Shown here one piece after another: positions 1 to 9,127 of a stretch of 14,733 nt of DNA. Made by a program: the position numbers and the translations under genes. The stretch comes from JBIQLO01 sp044464175. GTDB taxonomy: Bacteria; Planctomycetota; Phycisphaerae; Tepidisphaerales; Tepidisphaeraceae. Under the pieces are notes generated by a model. It was not told the origin of the DNA. It did no database searches and saw only the letters and a list, made by a program, of their open reading frames with translations. Where the stretch lies: assembly GCA_044464175.1 (NCBI GenBank), contig JBIQLO010000093.1, positions 1 through 14,733 of the forward strand. The letters run 5' to 3'. Within the stretch, counting starts at the first letter, position 1; each line of letters begins with the position of its first letter.

Positions 1-9
1 CTCGCGGAC

Positions 10-1467
10 TCAGCGAGTGATGAGGATCAGGTAGGCACACGAGAGGATCAGCGCGCCGGCCAGGCATGTATAAAGCCGGCGCATGGTGCGGTCGAACCGG
101 CCGGTGCCGTGGGGGTCGCGGCTCAGGTCCATCAGATAATCCATGCGGTGGGCGAGGCTGCCGTGGCACCAGCTCCGGGCGGCGATGGGGATGTTGTTGA
201 CGACGGCAACGCGGTGGAGGGCCGAGGCGAAGAGGGCCGCCCCGCGCGGGCCAACCACCGTCGGCGCGGCCGCGCCCAATCCGCGTACATCGGCGCCCTC
301 CTCAATGCTCCGGGCGGCGAAGACATCGGCCTGACGCTCAAAACGGCGGCTGAGGTAACCGAAGATCAGGAGAAACGCCCCCAGGGCCGAACCCAGGAGT
401 ATCACGGCGGCGACGGGCGGCGCCCAGGCATTGGAGGCGAAGGCATGGATCCAGCCATCCACCCGCCGTCCGATCCAGTCGCCCGGCCCCATCAGGACCG
501 CGAGCATGACGGCAAAGAAGATGACATACCAGATCATGTGGCGATGCACGATGTGCCCCAACTCATGGGCAAAGACCGCCTCGATCTGCTCATCGGTCAT
601 CGTCTCCAGCAGCAGATCCGACAAAAGAATGTAGCGCAGCCGCGGCACGATGCCGACGACGGCGGCGTTACCGATGCTGGAATGGGTCTGCCAGAGCAGG
701 ATGTCGCGGTACCGCAGGCCGTGGCGGCGGCACATCGCCTCCAGCCGCGCGCGCAGCGGCGAGGCGGGCAGCGGGCGGGTATCCAGCACCAGGCGGAGGA
801 TCAGAGGCGCCAGGATAAACACCCCCGCCGCCGCCAGAATGTTGATATACCCCTCGATCCCCTGGTCCGGGCGATGGCCGGCGACCCACCACCAGAGCCC
901 CATCGCCAGATCGTGGCCAATGAGAATTAGCAGGATCGGCACGACCATGAAAAGCATCTGCAGGCGGAGATTGGTGAGGAAGTAATGACCAAATCCCGGC
1001 GGGGCGCGCAGGGGCAGGTCCTCCTCCAGTTGCAGCACCATGTTCTGCTCGCGCAACGCGCGGTCGGCGGGATATTGCGCCCACCAGAGCCCCATCCAGG
1101 CGGCCAGCGGCGGAAAAATGCCCACCAGCAGCAGCGGCGTTTCCCACCCGGCCGCCTCTCCCATCCCCGGCAGCCAGCCGGCCACCGCCCCATACCACCC
1201 CAGCCCGAAGACACCGGCGGCAAACCAGAGGACAATCAGCGCCCGGGCCACCCCCATGCCCCGGTTGAACCGCTGGAGGCTGGCGCCGATGTTGGTCCGG
1301 GTCACCCGGCGGGACAGCCAGCGGCTCCAAAAGCCCATGACGGCGACGAGGGCGACGAAGCCGACCAGAAACAGAAACACCCCCCCCGCCTCCGGTGCGG
1401 GGGCGGCGGGCATCTGATCGGCCGCCAGCCAGAGCAGAAAGAGAATGAGCAGAAGAATGCGCGACAT
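10..1467 (-). CDS. M48-family membrane zinc metalloprotease
   Basis: A 485-residue integral membrane peptidase of the Ste24/HtpX (M48) type, expected to cleave membrane or misfolded proteins. The zinc site is visible: HELGH at residues 301-305 gives two His ligands and the catalytic Glu, and ERQAD at 377-381 gives the third ligand (E377) and the conserved Asp. About nine hydrophobic segments can be read, including residues 2-15, 22-42, several between roughly 70 and 230, two flanking the zinc site, and one at the extreme C-terminus. The reading frame stays open to position 1902, but that extension is antisense to the next gene and has no membrane or protease character. I therefore start at the ATG at 1467-1465, which has AGGA (1475-1478 on the plus strand) 7 nt upstream and opens directly into a hydrophobic helix. 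The gene is divergent from the oxidoreductase at 1558. The natural substrate cannot be told from the sequence. Confidence 0.88.
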   Translation of the reverse strand: MSRILLLILFLLWLAADQMPAAPAPEAGGVFLFLVGFVALVAVMGFWSRWLSRRVTRTNIGASLQRFNRGMGVARALIVLWFAAGVFGLGWYGAVAGWLPGMGEAAGWETPLLLVGIFPPLAAWMGLWWAQYPADRALREQNMVLQLEEDLPLRAPPGFGHYFLTNLRLQMLFMVVPILLILIGHDLAMGLWWWVAGHRPDQGIEGYINILAAAGVFILAPLILRLVLDTRPLPASPLRARLEAMCRRHGLRYRDILLWQTHSSIGNAAVVGIVPRLRYILLSDLLLETMTDEQIEAVFAHELGHIVHRHMIWYVIFFAVMLAVLMGPGDWIGRRVDGWIHAFASNAWAPPVAAVILLGSALGAFLLIFGYLSRRFERQADVFAARSIEEGADVRGLGAAAPTVVGPRGAALFASALHRVAVVNNIPIAARSWCHGSLAHRMDYLMDLSRDPHGTGRFDRTMRRLYTCLAGALILSCAYLILITR

Positions 1468-1557
1468 CCGTTGGTCCTGAAACTGTAGGGTCCGGGGGTT
1501 TGGTTTTGCAAGAGGCGGCTTTTCCTTTGGCACGTTTGCCTTTACCTTGGACGACCC

Positions 1558-2592
1558 ATGAATCAGGCAATCAAGGTTGGGATTATCGGAGGGGGCTGGC
1601 CGGGGGAAGCGCATGCGCGGGCCTACCAGGAGGCGGCGGGGTTCAAGGTGGCGGCGGTGGCGGATTTGATCCCCACGCGGCGGGAGAAGCTCAAGGCGCT
1701 CCATCAGGCCACGGCCTTCGCCGATGCGCGGGAGCTGCTGCTGGACAAGCAGATCGACGCGGTGAGCCTGTGCGTGCCGACGGATCAGCACGCGGCCCTG
1801 GCCATCGCCGCATTGCGGGCGGGCAAGCATGTGCTGTGTGAAATGCCCCCGGCGGTCGATGTGAAACAGGCCAGACAGATGGCGGCGGCGGCCGCCAAAC
1901 ACGGAAAAATCCTAATGTACGCGGCCCGGCGGCGGTTTGGGGCGCATGAGCAGGCGGCCAGGCAGGCGATTGAAAAGGGGTATGCCGGCCAGGTGTATCA
2001 CGGGCGGGCCAGTTGGATGCGGACGCGCGGCATTCCGGCCGGGACGGGGTGGTATACGCACAAGGAGCGCTCCGGCGGCGGGGCGCTGATGGATTTGGGG
2101 GCGCACATGCTCGATTTGGGATGGTTCCTGCTGGATAGGCCGGGGGGCGCGACGGTGTTCGCGGTGAATCACCAGCACTTCAAGGAGGCCGCCCCCGCGG
2201 GGTTGCCCTATGACGTGGAGGATGCGGCTTTTGCGCTGATCCGGTTCGCCGATGGAAAATCACTGGAGCTGGCGTGCAGTTGGGCCATCAATCAGCCGCC
2301 GCAGCAGGATGGGGCGATGTGCCGGATGTATGGCACCGAAGGGGCGGTGGAGGTCTACACGCCGCAGGGGCCCATCCTCTACCGGAATTTTGACGCCCGA
2401 GGGCGCGCCAAAGCGACAGCGCTCAAAGGGCCCAAGGTGGTGCATCACGCGGCCATGGTGCGGCAGTTCCGCCAGGCGATCCTGGGCAATGCCCCGGTGG
2501 AATTCGGGGCCGAAGAGGGATTGGGGCTGATGCGGCTGATCGAGGCGATTTACAAGAGCGCGGCGACGGGCAGGAGTGTGGAGGTGAAGTAG
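1558..2592 (+). CDS. Gfo/Idh/MocA family NAD(P)-dependent oxidoreductase
   Basis: A 344-residue predicted sugar or polyol dehydrogenase-like protein. The N-terminal Rossmann fold begins with GIIGGGWPGEAHARAY (residues about 9-24), the nucleotide-binding glycine loop followed by the family His. The C-terminal alpha/beta domain carries GGGALMDLGAHMLDLGWFLL (about 173-192), with D179, H183 and D186 in the usual D-x-G-x-H-x-x-D arrangement. In most of the family the strand after the Rossmann core ends in E-K-P, whose Lys contributes to catalysis; here it reads C-E-M-P-P, with Met at 96. The second half of the active site looks normal, so the protein is probably folded and may act on an unusual substrate or use altered chemistry. 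The length fits the family. The start is the first ATG in front of the Rossmann strand; no strong Shine-Dalgarno is visible. It stands alone on this strand, 100 bp before the TA module. The substrate is unknown. Confidence 0.9.
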   Translation: MNQAIKVGIIGGGWPGEAHARAYQEAAGFKVAAVADLIPTRREKLKALHQATAFADARELLLDKQIDAVSLCVPTDQHAALAIAALRAGKHVLCEMPPAVDVKQARQMAAAAAKHGKILMYAARRRFGAHEQAARQAIEKGYAGQVYHGRASWMRTRGIPAGTGWYTHKERSGGGALMDLGAHMLDLGWFLLDRPGGATVFAVNHQHFKEAAPAGLPYDVEDAAFALIRFADGKSLELACSWAINQPPQQDGAMCRMYGTEGAVEVYTPQGPILYRNFDARGRAKATALKGPKVVHHAAMVRQFRQAILGNAPVEFGAEEGLGLMRLIEAIYKSAATGRSVEVK

Positions 2593-2603
2593 CCTGAACG
2601 GCT

Positions 2604-2635
2604 CACGGAACGAGGGAATTGAGAATGGTTTCGTG
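2604..2635. promoter_or_regulatory. Imperfect palindrome, candidate TA operator
   Basis: CACGGAAC (2604-2611) and GTTTCGTG (2628-2635) are inverted repeats, 7 of 8 positions matching as DNA and fully pairable in RNA through one G-U. They are separated by 16 nt. The right arm covers the place where a -35 box would sit for the TATAAT at 2654. Ribbon-helix-helix antitoxins typically bind palindromes at their own promoters, so this is a candidate autoregulatory operator. It could equally be a weak hairpin behind the oxidoreductase gene. Confidence 0.3.
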
Positions 2636-2653
2636 CTTGTCGGTTTTGAGGGA

Positions 2654-2659
2654 TATAAT
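2654..2659 (+). promoter_or_regulatory. -10 box of the TA operon
   Basis: A perfect TATAAT lies 32 nt in front of the antitoxin ATG, in a locally AT-rich stretch. The -35 region at the expected spacing (about 2631-2636) is a poor match, so this may need an activator or be intrinsically weak. The implied leader is about 26 nt and contains the ribosome binding site AGGTGG (2683-2688) just before the ATG at 2692. Confidence 0.45.
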
Positions 2660-2691
2660 GGATGAGGTGAATTGAAGAAACGAGGTGGAAT

Positions 2692-2973
2692 ATGGCCGTG
2701 GGGAGTCCCATCACAAAATTGCCCATCACCCTGCAACTCTCGGAGAAGTCGCGCAGGCAGTTGGCCGAGCGCGCCGCCCGGAGCGGGCGGGATATTGCGG
2801 ATTACGCCTCCGAATTGATCGAGCGCGCCGTCAATGCTCCGACCCTGGATGAGATACTTGCGCCGATTCGGGCGGAGGTCGCTCATGGCGGCATGAGCGA
2901 GAAGGAGCTTATGGATTTCGGCCGGGGCGAACTCGAGGCGCTGCGACGGGAAAAGCGAGGGGAATCTTCGTGA
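2692..2973 (+). CDS. Ribbon-helix-helix-like antitoxin of PIN toxin pair
   Basis: A 93-residue protein with the usual two-part antitoxin layout. Residues about 11-47 (beta strand PITLQLS, then two helices) look like a CopG/Arc ribbon-helix-helix DNA-binding domain. Residues about 50-90 (TLDEILAPIRAEVAHGGMSE and onward, rich in Glu, Arg and Lys) resemble the toxin-embracing tail seen in antitoxins paired with PIN_3/COG1569 toxins. It has a clear Shine-Dalgarno (AGGTGG, 3 nt from the ATG). It overlaps the toxin gene by 4 nt (GTGA at 2970-2973), which implies translational coupling with antitoxin made first. It probably represses its own promoter together with the toxin. The family call rests on fold pattern and context; no exact family name is claimed. 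Confidence 0.8.
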   Translation: MAVGSPITKLPITLQLSEKSRRQLAERAARSGRDIADYASELIERAVNAPTLDEILAPIRAEVAHGGMSEKELMDFGRGELEALRREKRGESS

Positions 2974-3443
2974 TTCGCCGCGTCGTCTACGACACAATGG
3001 TGTTTTTTCAATGGGTGATTCTGCCCGAAGGCCGGCTGCATGGGACAGCGCGGGCAGTGATGGAGGGGGCGGTTTGTCTGTGCATCAGCCGGGATTTAAT
3101 GGCCGAAGTGGAGGACCTGCTGACGCGACCGGCCATTCGGGCGAAATGGAACAGTTTGACCCCCGATCACGTTGAGCAGTTCCTGGGCCAGATCGTTCAA
3201 CACGCCGAAGTCATTTCTCCCGTTCCTTCCGCTTTCCATTGGGCGGAGCACCCGGACGACGACCATCTGTTTAATCTGGCAATTGCCGCAAGGGCGGATG
3301 CTCTTGTGACTTGGGAAAAGCGAATTCTTCATCTGGCTTCGGCCCAGACGGCCGCGGCCCGATCGCTTCGGAGACTGGCGCCGGAGGTGAAGATTCTCAA
3401 TCCCAAGGCCTTCTCGCAAGCGATTGCCGATCCCGGGCATTAG
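2970..3443 (+). CDS. PIN-domain ribonuclease toxin (PIN_3/COG1569-like)
   Basis: A 157-residue PIN domain, probably the toxin of a type II TA pair that cleaves RNA with Mg2+ or Mn2+. The acidic site can be read: D8 in VVYDTMVF at the end of the first strand, E46 in LMAEVEDLL, D96-D97-D98 in HPDDDHLFNLAIAARAD, and E116 in LVTWEKRIL, where the family more often has Asp (VTGD or VTWD). The closing part, with ILNPKAF at about 142-148, is typical of the COG1569 branch. The start is GTG at 2970, embedded in the antitoxin stop codon. The next gene on the strand starts 68 nt after its stop, so transcription may run on. The gene appears intact. Target RNA is unknown. Confidence 0.85.
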   Translation: MIRRVVYDTMVFFQWVILPEGRLHGTARAVMEGAVCLCISRDLMAEVEDLLTRPAIRAKWNSLTPDHVEQFLGQIVQHAEVISPVPSAFHWAEHPDDDHLFNLAIAARADALVTWEKRILHLASAQTAAARSLRRLAPEVKILNPKAFSQAIADPGH

Positions 3444-3510
3444 CGGCCGTGGCACGGCCTTTGCCAGTTTTGGGGACGTGAAGCATCATTCGCATTCGGG
3501 TCCAACAGAA

Positions 3511-4051
3511 ATGCCCAATCCCTCCCGCTGGTCCAAGCGGCTGGTGATCGCGGCGGCGGCGGGGGCGGGGTTTTTGATCGCTCTCTATCTGGCGCTCTAT
3601 CAATGGGGCGTGTTCGGGTCGGTGTGGGACCCGTTTTTCCGCGACCCGACGGGCCAGTGGCCCAACGGCAGCGGGCGGATCCTGCACAGCGCCGTGGCAC
3701 GGCTGCTGCCGGTGCCGGATGCGGTTCTGGGGGCGCTGGCGTACGCCGGGGAAGTCATCCTGGACCTGTCGGGCGGGCGGGATCGGTGGCGGCGACGGCC
3801 GTGGATCGTCTTTCTCTTTGCGCTGTTCGTGATCGGAATGGGACTGGGCAGCCTGCTGCTGGTGATCGCCCAGGGGGCAATCTTTCATGCCTGGTGCTTC
3901 CTGTGCCTCTGCTCGGCGGGGATTTCGCTGCTCATTTTCGAACCCGCGCTGCAAGAGCCGCTGGCCAGCGCGGCCTATCTCTACCAGGCGCACCAGCGGG
4001 GGCACTCGGTTTGGCGGCTGCTCTGGAAGGGGGAACCCCGCGCCGGCGGAC

Positions 4052-4068
<17 letters not shown>
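3511..4068 (+). CDS. VKOR-fold membrane protein lacking loop cysteines
   Basis: A 185-residue membrane protein with four hydrophobic segments (about 10-32, 64-84, 98-121 and 124-145), then a basic cytoplasmic-looking tail. The region LPVPDAVLGALAYAGEVI (66-83) matches the second helix of the vitamin K epoxide reductase family. WCFLCLCSA (128-136) is the VKOR C-x-x-C active site (C129, C132) at the start of the last helix. Canonical bacterial VKORs, which reoxidise DsbA-like proteins, also have a cysteine pair in the loop after helix 1. Here that loop (FGSVWDPFFRDPTGQWPNGS, 35-54) has none. The open frame reaches back to 3424, overlapping the toxin gene; I chose ATG 3511 because the membrane helix follows soon after it. 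GTG 3478 is an alternative. The stop lies 17 bp inside the convergent hflX gene. The role is inferred only as thiol or quinone redox. Confidence 0.72.
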
Positions 4069-5422
<1,354 letters not shown>

Positions 5423-5433
5423 CCGATTTTAGC

Positions 5434-5450
5434 ACGGGCCAATCGCCCGT
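5434..5450. repeat. 6-bp hairpin in the hflX-addB spacer
   Basis: ACGGGC (5434-5439) and GCCCGT (5445-5450) are perfect inverted repeats around a 5-nt loop. It lies 12 bp from the hflX GTG, so on the hflX side it could affect leader structure. There is no U-tract of terminator type. Confidence 0.4.
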
Positions 5451-5470
5451 TCCACGAAACGGCAAGTTTT

Positions 5471-5494
5471 CCAGCCCGCCAAAGCGGGCGCTGG
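5471..5494. repeat. 9-bp bulged palindrome in the hflX-addB spacer
   Basis: CCAGC-CCGC, loop CAAA, GCGG-GC-GCTGG: the outer CCAGC/GCTGG and inner CCGC/GCGG arms pair, with a 2-nt GC bulge on one side. The inner part is a perfect GCCCGC/GCGGGC stem. The shape recalls REP-type extragenic palindromes, but only one copy is visible in this window. An operator for either divergent gene is another possibility. Confidence 0.4.
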
Positions 5495-5532
5495 CGTCCC
5501 CGAACGAAGACAGTACAATTCGGCGCATCACC

Positions 5533-8500
5533 ATGAGCGTGCGATTTGTGGTTGGCCGGGCGGGGAGCGGGAAGACGCGGCATTGCCTTCAGGCGATTAC
5601 CGCCGCCATCGGCGATGCGCCGCTGGGCCCGCCGATCTTCTGGCTCCTGCCGCGCTCCGCCACGTTCCAGACCGAGCGGATGCTCTCCTGCGGGGCCGGG
5701 CTCAAGGGGTTTTTCCGCTGCCGCGTTGCCTCCATCGAATCCTTTATCCAGACCATTCTGGAGGAATCCGGACGCGCGGATGTGGCGGAGATCACGCCGG
5801 TGGGCCGGCGGATGATCCTGGGCCATCTCCTGAAGCGCGAGGCGGAGGCGCTGCGCTATTTTCGCGGGGCGGCCCAGCAGGTGGGATTGGCCCAGCGGCT
5901 CGATGCCACATTCGCTGAGATCGAGCGGGCGGACCGCAGCCAGGCGGAATTGCAGACGGTGTTTGAGGCCGCCGCCAAAGGCGAAGGATCGGGCGATGCC
6001 GCCGCCGCCGATCCCATGCTGGCCGACAAGTTGCACGACCTGCACCACCTCTATCAGGCCTATTGCCGGTACATCGGGCAGGAGCGGCTGGACCCGCACC
6101 GGCGCATGGAGGTGCTGCTGGATCGGATCGAACAAAGCCCCCTGTTGCGCGGGGCAAGCCTCTATGTCGATGCCTTCACCTACCTGTCCGATGCCGAGTG
6201 CCGCATCCTGGCGGCGGCCGCCCGGGCGGCGAAGCGGATGGAAATCACCCTGCTGATGGATCCATCCTGCGGGCTGCTGTCCAACGCGCACCACCGCAGC
6301 GACGAATTTGCCCTCTTCCACCGGACCGAAGACCTCTACCGGCGGCTGTGGTTCACTTTTTCACAGGCCAATGTGACGGTGGGACCCCCGCTGAAACTGG
6401 ACACGATCCATCGTTTTGAGTCCGCCCCCGTCCTGGAGGGCGTGGAACGGCTGCTGGCCGATGGCGCTGCGCCTGCCGCGACCGAGATGGAACAACCCGC
6501 ATCCGGTGATTCGGAGGAGGCGCCCCTCTGTTTCATCGAAGCCCCCGACCGGGCCGGCGAGGTGGATGCGGCCGCCCGACAGATTCAGCAGTGGACGCGG
6601 CAGGGGATGCGCCTGCGGGAAATCGCGGTTCTGGCCCGCGACCTGGAGGCGTACCATCACCTGATCGCCGCCTCTTTTTCCGAGCATCGGCTGGCCTTCT
6701 TCATGGACCGTCGGCGCACGGCCTCCCACCATCCGGTGCTGCAGTTGCTGAACAGCGCCCTGCAGGTTGCGCACGAAAACTGGGCCCAGGATGCGATGCT
6801 GTCGCTGCTGAAAAGCGGCCTGGGCGGCGTGACGCCGGATGAGGCGGATGAGATCGAAAATTACGTGCTGGCCCACCGCATTCGCGGCGCCGGCTGGGCG
6901 CGCCAGGAGCCTTGGGCCTTCATCTCCGATTCCAATCGTTCCACGGAAGAGCCCACGCCCCAGGAACAGGAAGTGGCCCGGCGGGTGGATGGATTGCGGC
7001 GCAAGGCGGTCGATCCTCTGCGCCCGCTGGTGGGCGCGCTGCGCCAGGGGGAGGCCGTGACGGTGGGCCCGGTGATCGGAGAATTACGCGGGCTGCTCCA
7101 GCGCTATCAGGTGCCCGTCCGGATTGAGCAGTGGATGCGCCAAGCGGCCCAGCGCGGCGACTTTGAGGTGCAGGCCGAGCACCAGCGCGTCTGGGATGAG
7201 CTGCTGTCGCTGCTGGAGCAGATGGAGCAGTTGCTGGGGGACCAGTCCATGGGACTGGGGGATTTCCTGGGCATCTTCCAGACCGCCCTGGCCGGCTTTG
7301 ACCTGGCGCTCACCCCCCCCACCCTCGATCAGGTGCTGGTGGGGCAACTTGACCGTTCCGTCATTCCTTCCGTGCGCGGTGTCATTGTCCTGGGCCTGAA
7401 CGAGGGGGAATTTCCCGCCACGCCGCGGGAGGATTCGATTCTCAACGACACCGACCGCCGGGCGCTGGGCCGGCGCAATCTCAATCTGGAGCCGGACACC
7501 CGCCGTCAGCTGCTCGATGAGCGGCTGCTGGCCTATGTCGCCATGACGCGCGCATCCAACCGCCTGTGTCTCATGCGGCACCGGAGCGATGAGTCAGGCA
7601 AGGCCGTTGCTCCCAGCCTCTTCTGGCTCAACGTCCAGCAACACCACCCCGCTGCGCCGCTGACCGTGCTGTCGGATGAAAGGGCGCACGGACCGGACCG
7701 GATCGGCACCCCCCGGCAACTGGTGACGGGGTTGATGGATTGGGTCTGGTCGGCCGAAGCCGCCCCGGCGGCGCCCCCAACGGCCGATTCCGCGGATCTC
7801 ATGCCGCCGCCGACCCCCTATCCGGCTCTGTACCAGTGGCTGGCCGCCGGTTCGTGCGACGGCGGCATGGTGGACTGGCTGCGCGACCGGGCCTGGAGCG
7901 CGTTGTCCTACGAAAACAGGGCAACGCTGCCCCAGCCGCTGGCCCGGCTGCTGTTTGACTCGCCGCTGGAGGCGACGGCCGGACAGTTGGAATCCTTCGC
8001 CGCCTGTCCCTTCCAGCATTTTCTCCGCCACGGGCTGAATCTGCGCCAGCGCCGCGAGGATCAGGAGGTGAGCGGGCGTGACCTGAGCCACCTCTACCAC
8101 CGGGTGCTGCGCCGGCTCGTGCAACACATGCTCCAGCAGCGCAGCGACTGGTCCACCCTGGAGCCGCGCCTCAGCGAGCAATTGATCGCCCGCTACACGC
8201 AGGAAATCGGCGTGGCGCTCAAGAGCGAATGGATGCTCTCCTCCGGACGCAACCAATACCTGCTGGGCCGCGTCGCCCGCATGCTCAACCAGGTGGTGGC
8301 GCACCAGCGGGCCGTGGCGGCACGCGGGAATTTCGCCCCCGCCTTCGCCGAGGTCGGCTTCGGCCGGAACCAGCCCCTCCCCGCCTGGACGCTCCGAACG
8401 CCGGGCGGCAATCAACTGAACCTGCGCGGGCGGATTGACCGGATCGACCTGCTCAAAAGCGGCGCGGCGGCCGTGGTGGATTACCGCCTCAACGGCCAGA

Positions 8501-9117
8501 CGCTCTCTCTGGCCGAGGTCTATCACGGCCTGTCGCTGCAACTGCTCATCAGCCTGATGGTGGTCCGTGACGGCAGCGGCCAAAACGGGCCCTCGGCCCT
8601 TCCGGCGGCAGCGTTTTACCTGCAGATGATCCGCAAGCTGCACGATGTGGCCCATCCCAGGGAAGCGGGCGACCCCGATGCGCCGGAATTTGAGCTCAAG
8701 CTCAAGCCCCGCGGGCTGCTCGATGCCCGGTACCTGCCGGACCTGGACAACGCGCTGGAACATGGCGCTTCGGCCGTGGTCAACGCTTTTTTGAAAACCG
8801 ACGGCACCTGCGGCAACCTGGATCGCACGGATGTGGCGGTCGCAGATCAACTGGGGCGTCTGCTGGACCACGTTCGCACGCTGGTGGGGCGGCTGGCCGA
8901 TCGAATTCTGGAAGGGAACATCGCCATTCGCCCCTATCGCCTCGGCCAGACCACCCCCTGCCCCCGCTGCGAATTCCGAAGCGTCTGCCGGTTCGATCCG
9001 GCCATCGACCGCTATCACTGGCTGACGCCCAAGAAACGCTCGCAGGTGCTGGAGGAGGTTGGACAGGCGGCCCAGGCCGACGACACCGAGTCGGACGCCC
9101 CGGCACAAACCCAGTGA
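5533..9117 (+). CDS. addB: AddB-type helicase-nuclease subunit with Fe-S cluster
   Basis: A 1194-residue AddB/RexB homologue, the partner of AddA in resecting double-strand breaks and responding to Chi. It opens with the Walker A GRAGSGKT (8-15), on a start typical of the family (MSVRFVVGRAGSGKT). The UvrD-like fold continues to VIVLGLNEGEFPA (617-629) and YVAMTRASNRL (668-678). The C-terminal RecB-type nuclease is framed by four cysteines, C825 (AACPFQ) and C1143-x2-C1146-x5-C1152, the AddB pattern that holds a 4Fe-4S cluster. Nuclease residues are D969 (GRIDRID), D983 and Q1003 (LSLQLL). The motif normally read as D-Y-K is D-Y-R here (R985), so this nuclease may be weakened. The frame is open upstream to 5251, but that part is antisense to hflX. 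No clear Shine-Dalgarno precedes ATG 5533. A TACAAT at 5514-5519 would place transcription very near the start, so a leaderless or very short-leader mRNA is possible. Confidence 0.9.
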   Translation: MSVRFVVGRAGSGKTRHCLQAITAAIGDAPLGPPIFWLLPRSATFQTERMLSCGAGLKGFFRCRVASIESFIQTILEESGRADVAEITPVGRRMILGHLLKREAEALRYFRGAAQQVGLAQRLDATFAEIERADRSQAELQTVFEAAAKGEGSGDAAAADPMLADKLHDLHHLYQAYCRYIGQERLDPHRRMEVLLDRIEQSPLLRGASLYVDAFTYLSDAECRILAAAARAAKRMEITLLMDPSCGLLSNAHHRSDEFALFHRTEDLYRRLWFTFSQANVTVGPPLKLDTIHRFESAPVLEGVERLLADGAAPAATEMEQPASGDSEEAPLCFIEAPDRAGEVDAAARQIQQWTRQGMRLREIAVLARDLEAYHHLIAASFSEHRLAFFMDRRRTASHHPVLQLLNSALQVAHENWAQDAMLSLLKSGLGGVTPDEADEIENYVLAHRIRGAGWARQEPWAFISDSNRSTEEPTPQEQEVARRVDGLRRKAVDPLRPLVGALRQGEAVTVGPVIGELRGLLQRYQVPVRIEQWMRQAAQRGDFEVQAEHQRVWDELLSLLEQMEQLLGDQSMGLGDFLGIFQTALAGFDLALTPPTLDQVLVGQLDRSVIPSVRGVIVLGLNEGEFPATPREDSILNDTDRRALGRRNLNLEPDTRRQLLDERLLAYVAMTRASNRLCLMRHRSDESGKAVAPSLFWLNVQQHHPAAPLTVLSDERAHGPDRIGTPRQLVTGLMDWVWSAEAAPAAPPTADSADLMPPPTPYPALYQWLAAGSCDGGMVDWLRDRAWSALSYENRATLPQPLARLLFDSPLEATAGQLESFAACPFQHFLRHGLNLRQRREDQEVSGRDLSHLYHRVLRRLVQHMLQQRSDWSTLEPRLSEQLIARYTQEIGVALKSEWMLSSGRNQYLLGRVARMLNQVVAHQRAVAARGNFAPAFAEVGFGRNQPLPAWTLRTPGGNQLNLRGRIDRIDLLKSGAAAVVDYRLNGQTLSLAEVYHGLSLQLLISLMVVRDGSGQNGPSALPAAAFYLQMIRKLHDVAHPREAGDPDAPEFELKLKPRGLLDARYLPDLDNALEHGASAVVNAFLKTDGTCGNLDRTDVAVADQLGRLLDHVRTLVGRLADRILEGNIAIRPYRLGQTTPCPRCEFRSVCRFDPAIDRYHWLTPKKRSQVLEEVGQAAQADDTESDAPAQTQ

Positions 9118-9127
9118 GTTTCATTCG

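Noticed and set aside
1468..1902. N-terminal 145-residue extension of the M48 protease frame
   Set aside because: It is antisense to the start of the oxidoreductase, is Arg/Pro/His-rich without protease or membrane character, and an internal ATG with AGGA opens directly into a hydrophobic helix.
2592..2610. Small hairpin AGCC-TGAAC-GGCT behind the oxidoreductase stop as a terminator
   Set aside because: The stem is only 4 bp and no U-tract follows.
7594..9108. 504-residue open frame on the minus strand inside addB
   Set aside because: It has the composition expected of a GC-rich shadow frame, no recognisable motif, and lies opposite a gene with clear family motifs and Fe-S cysteines.
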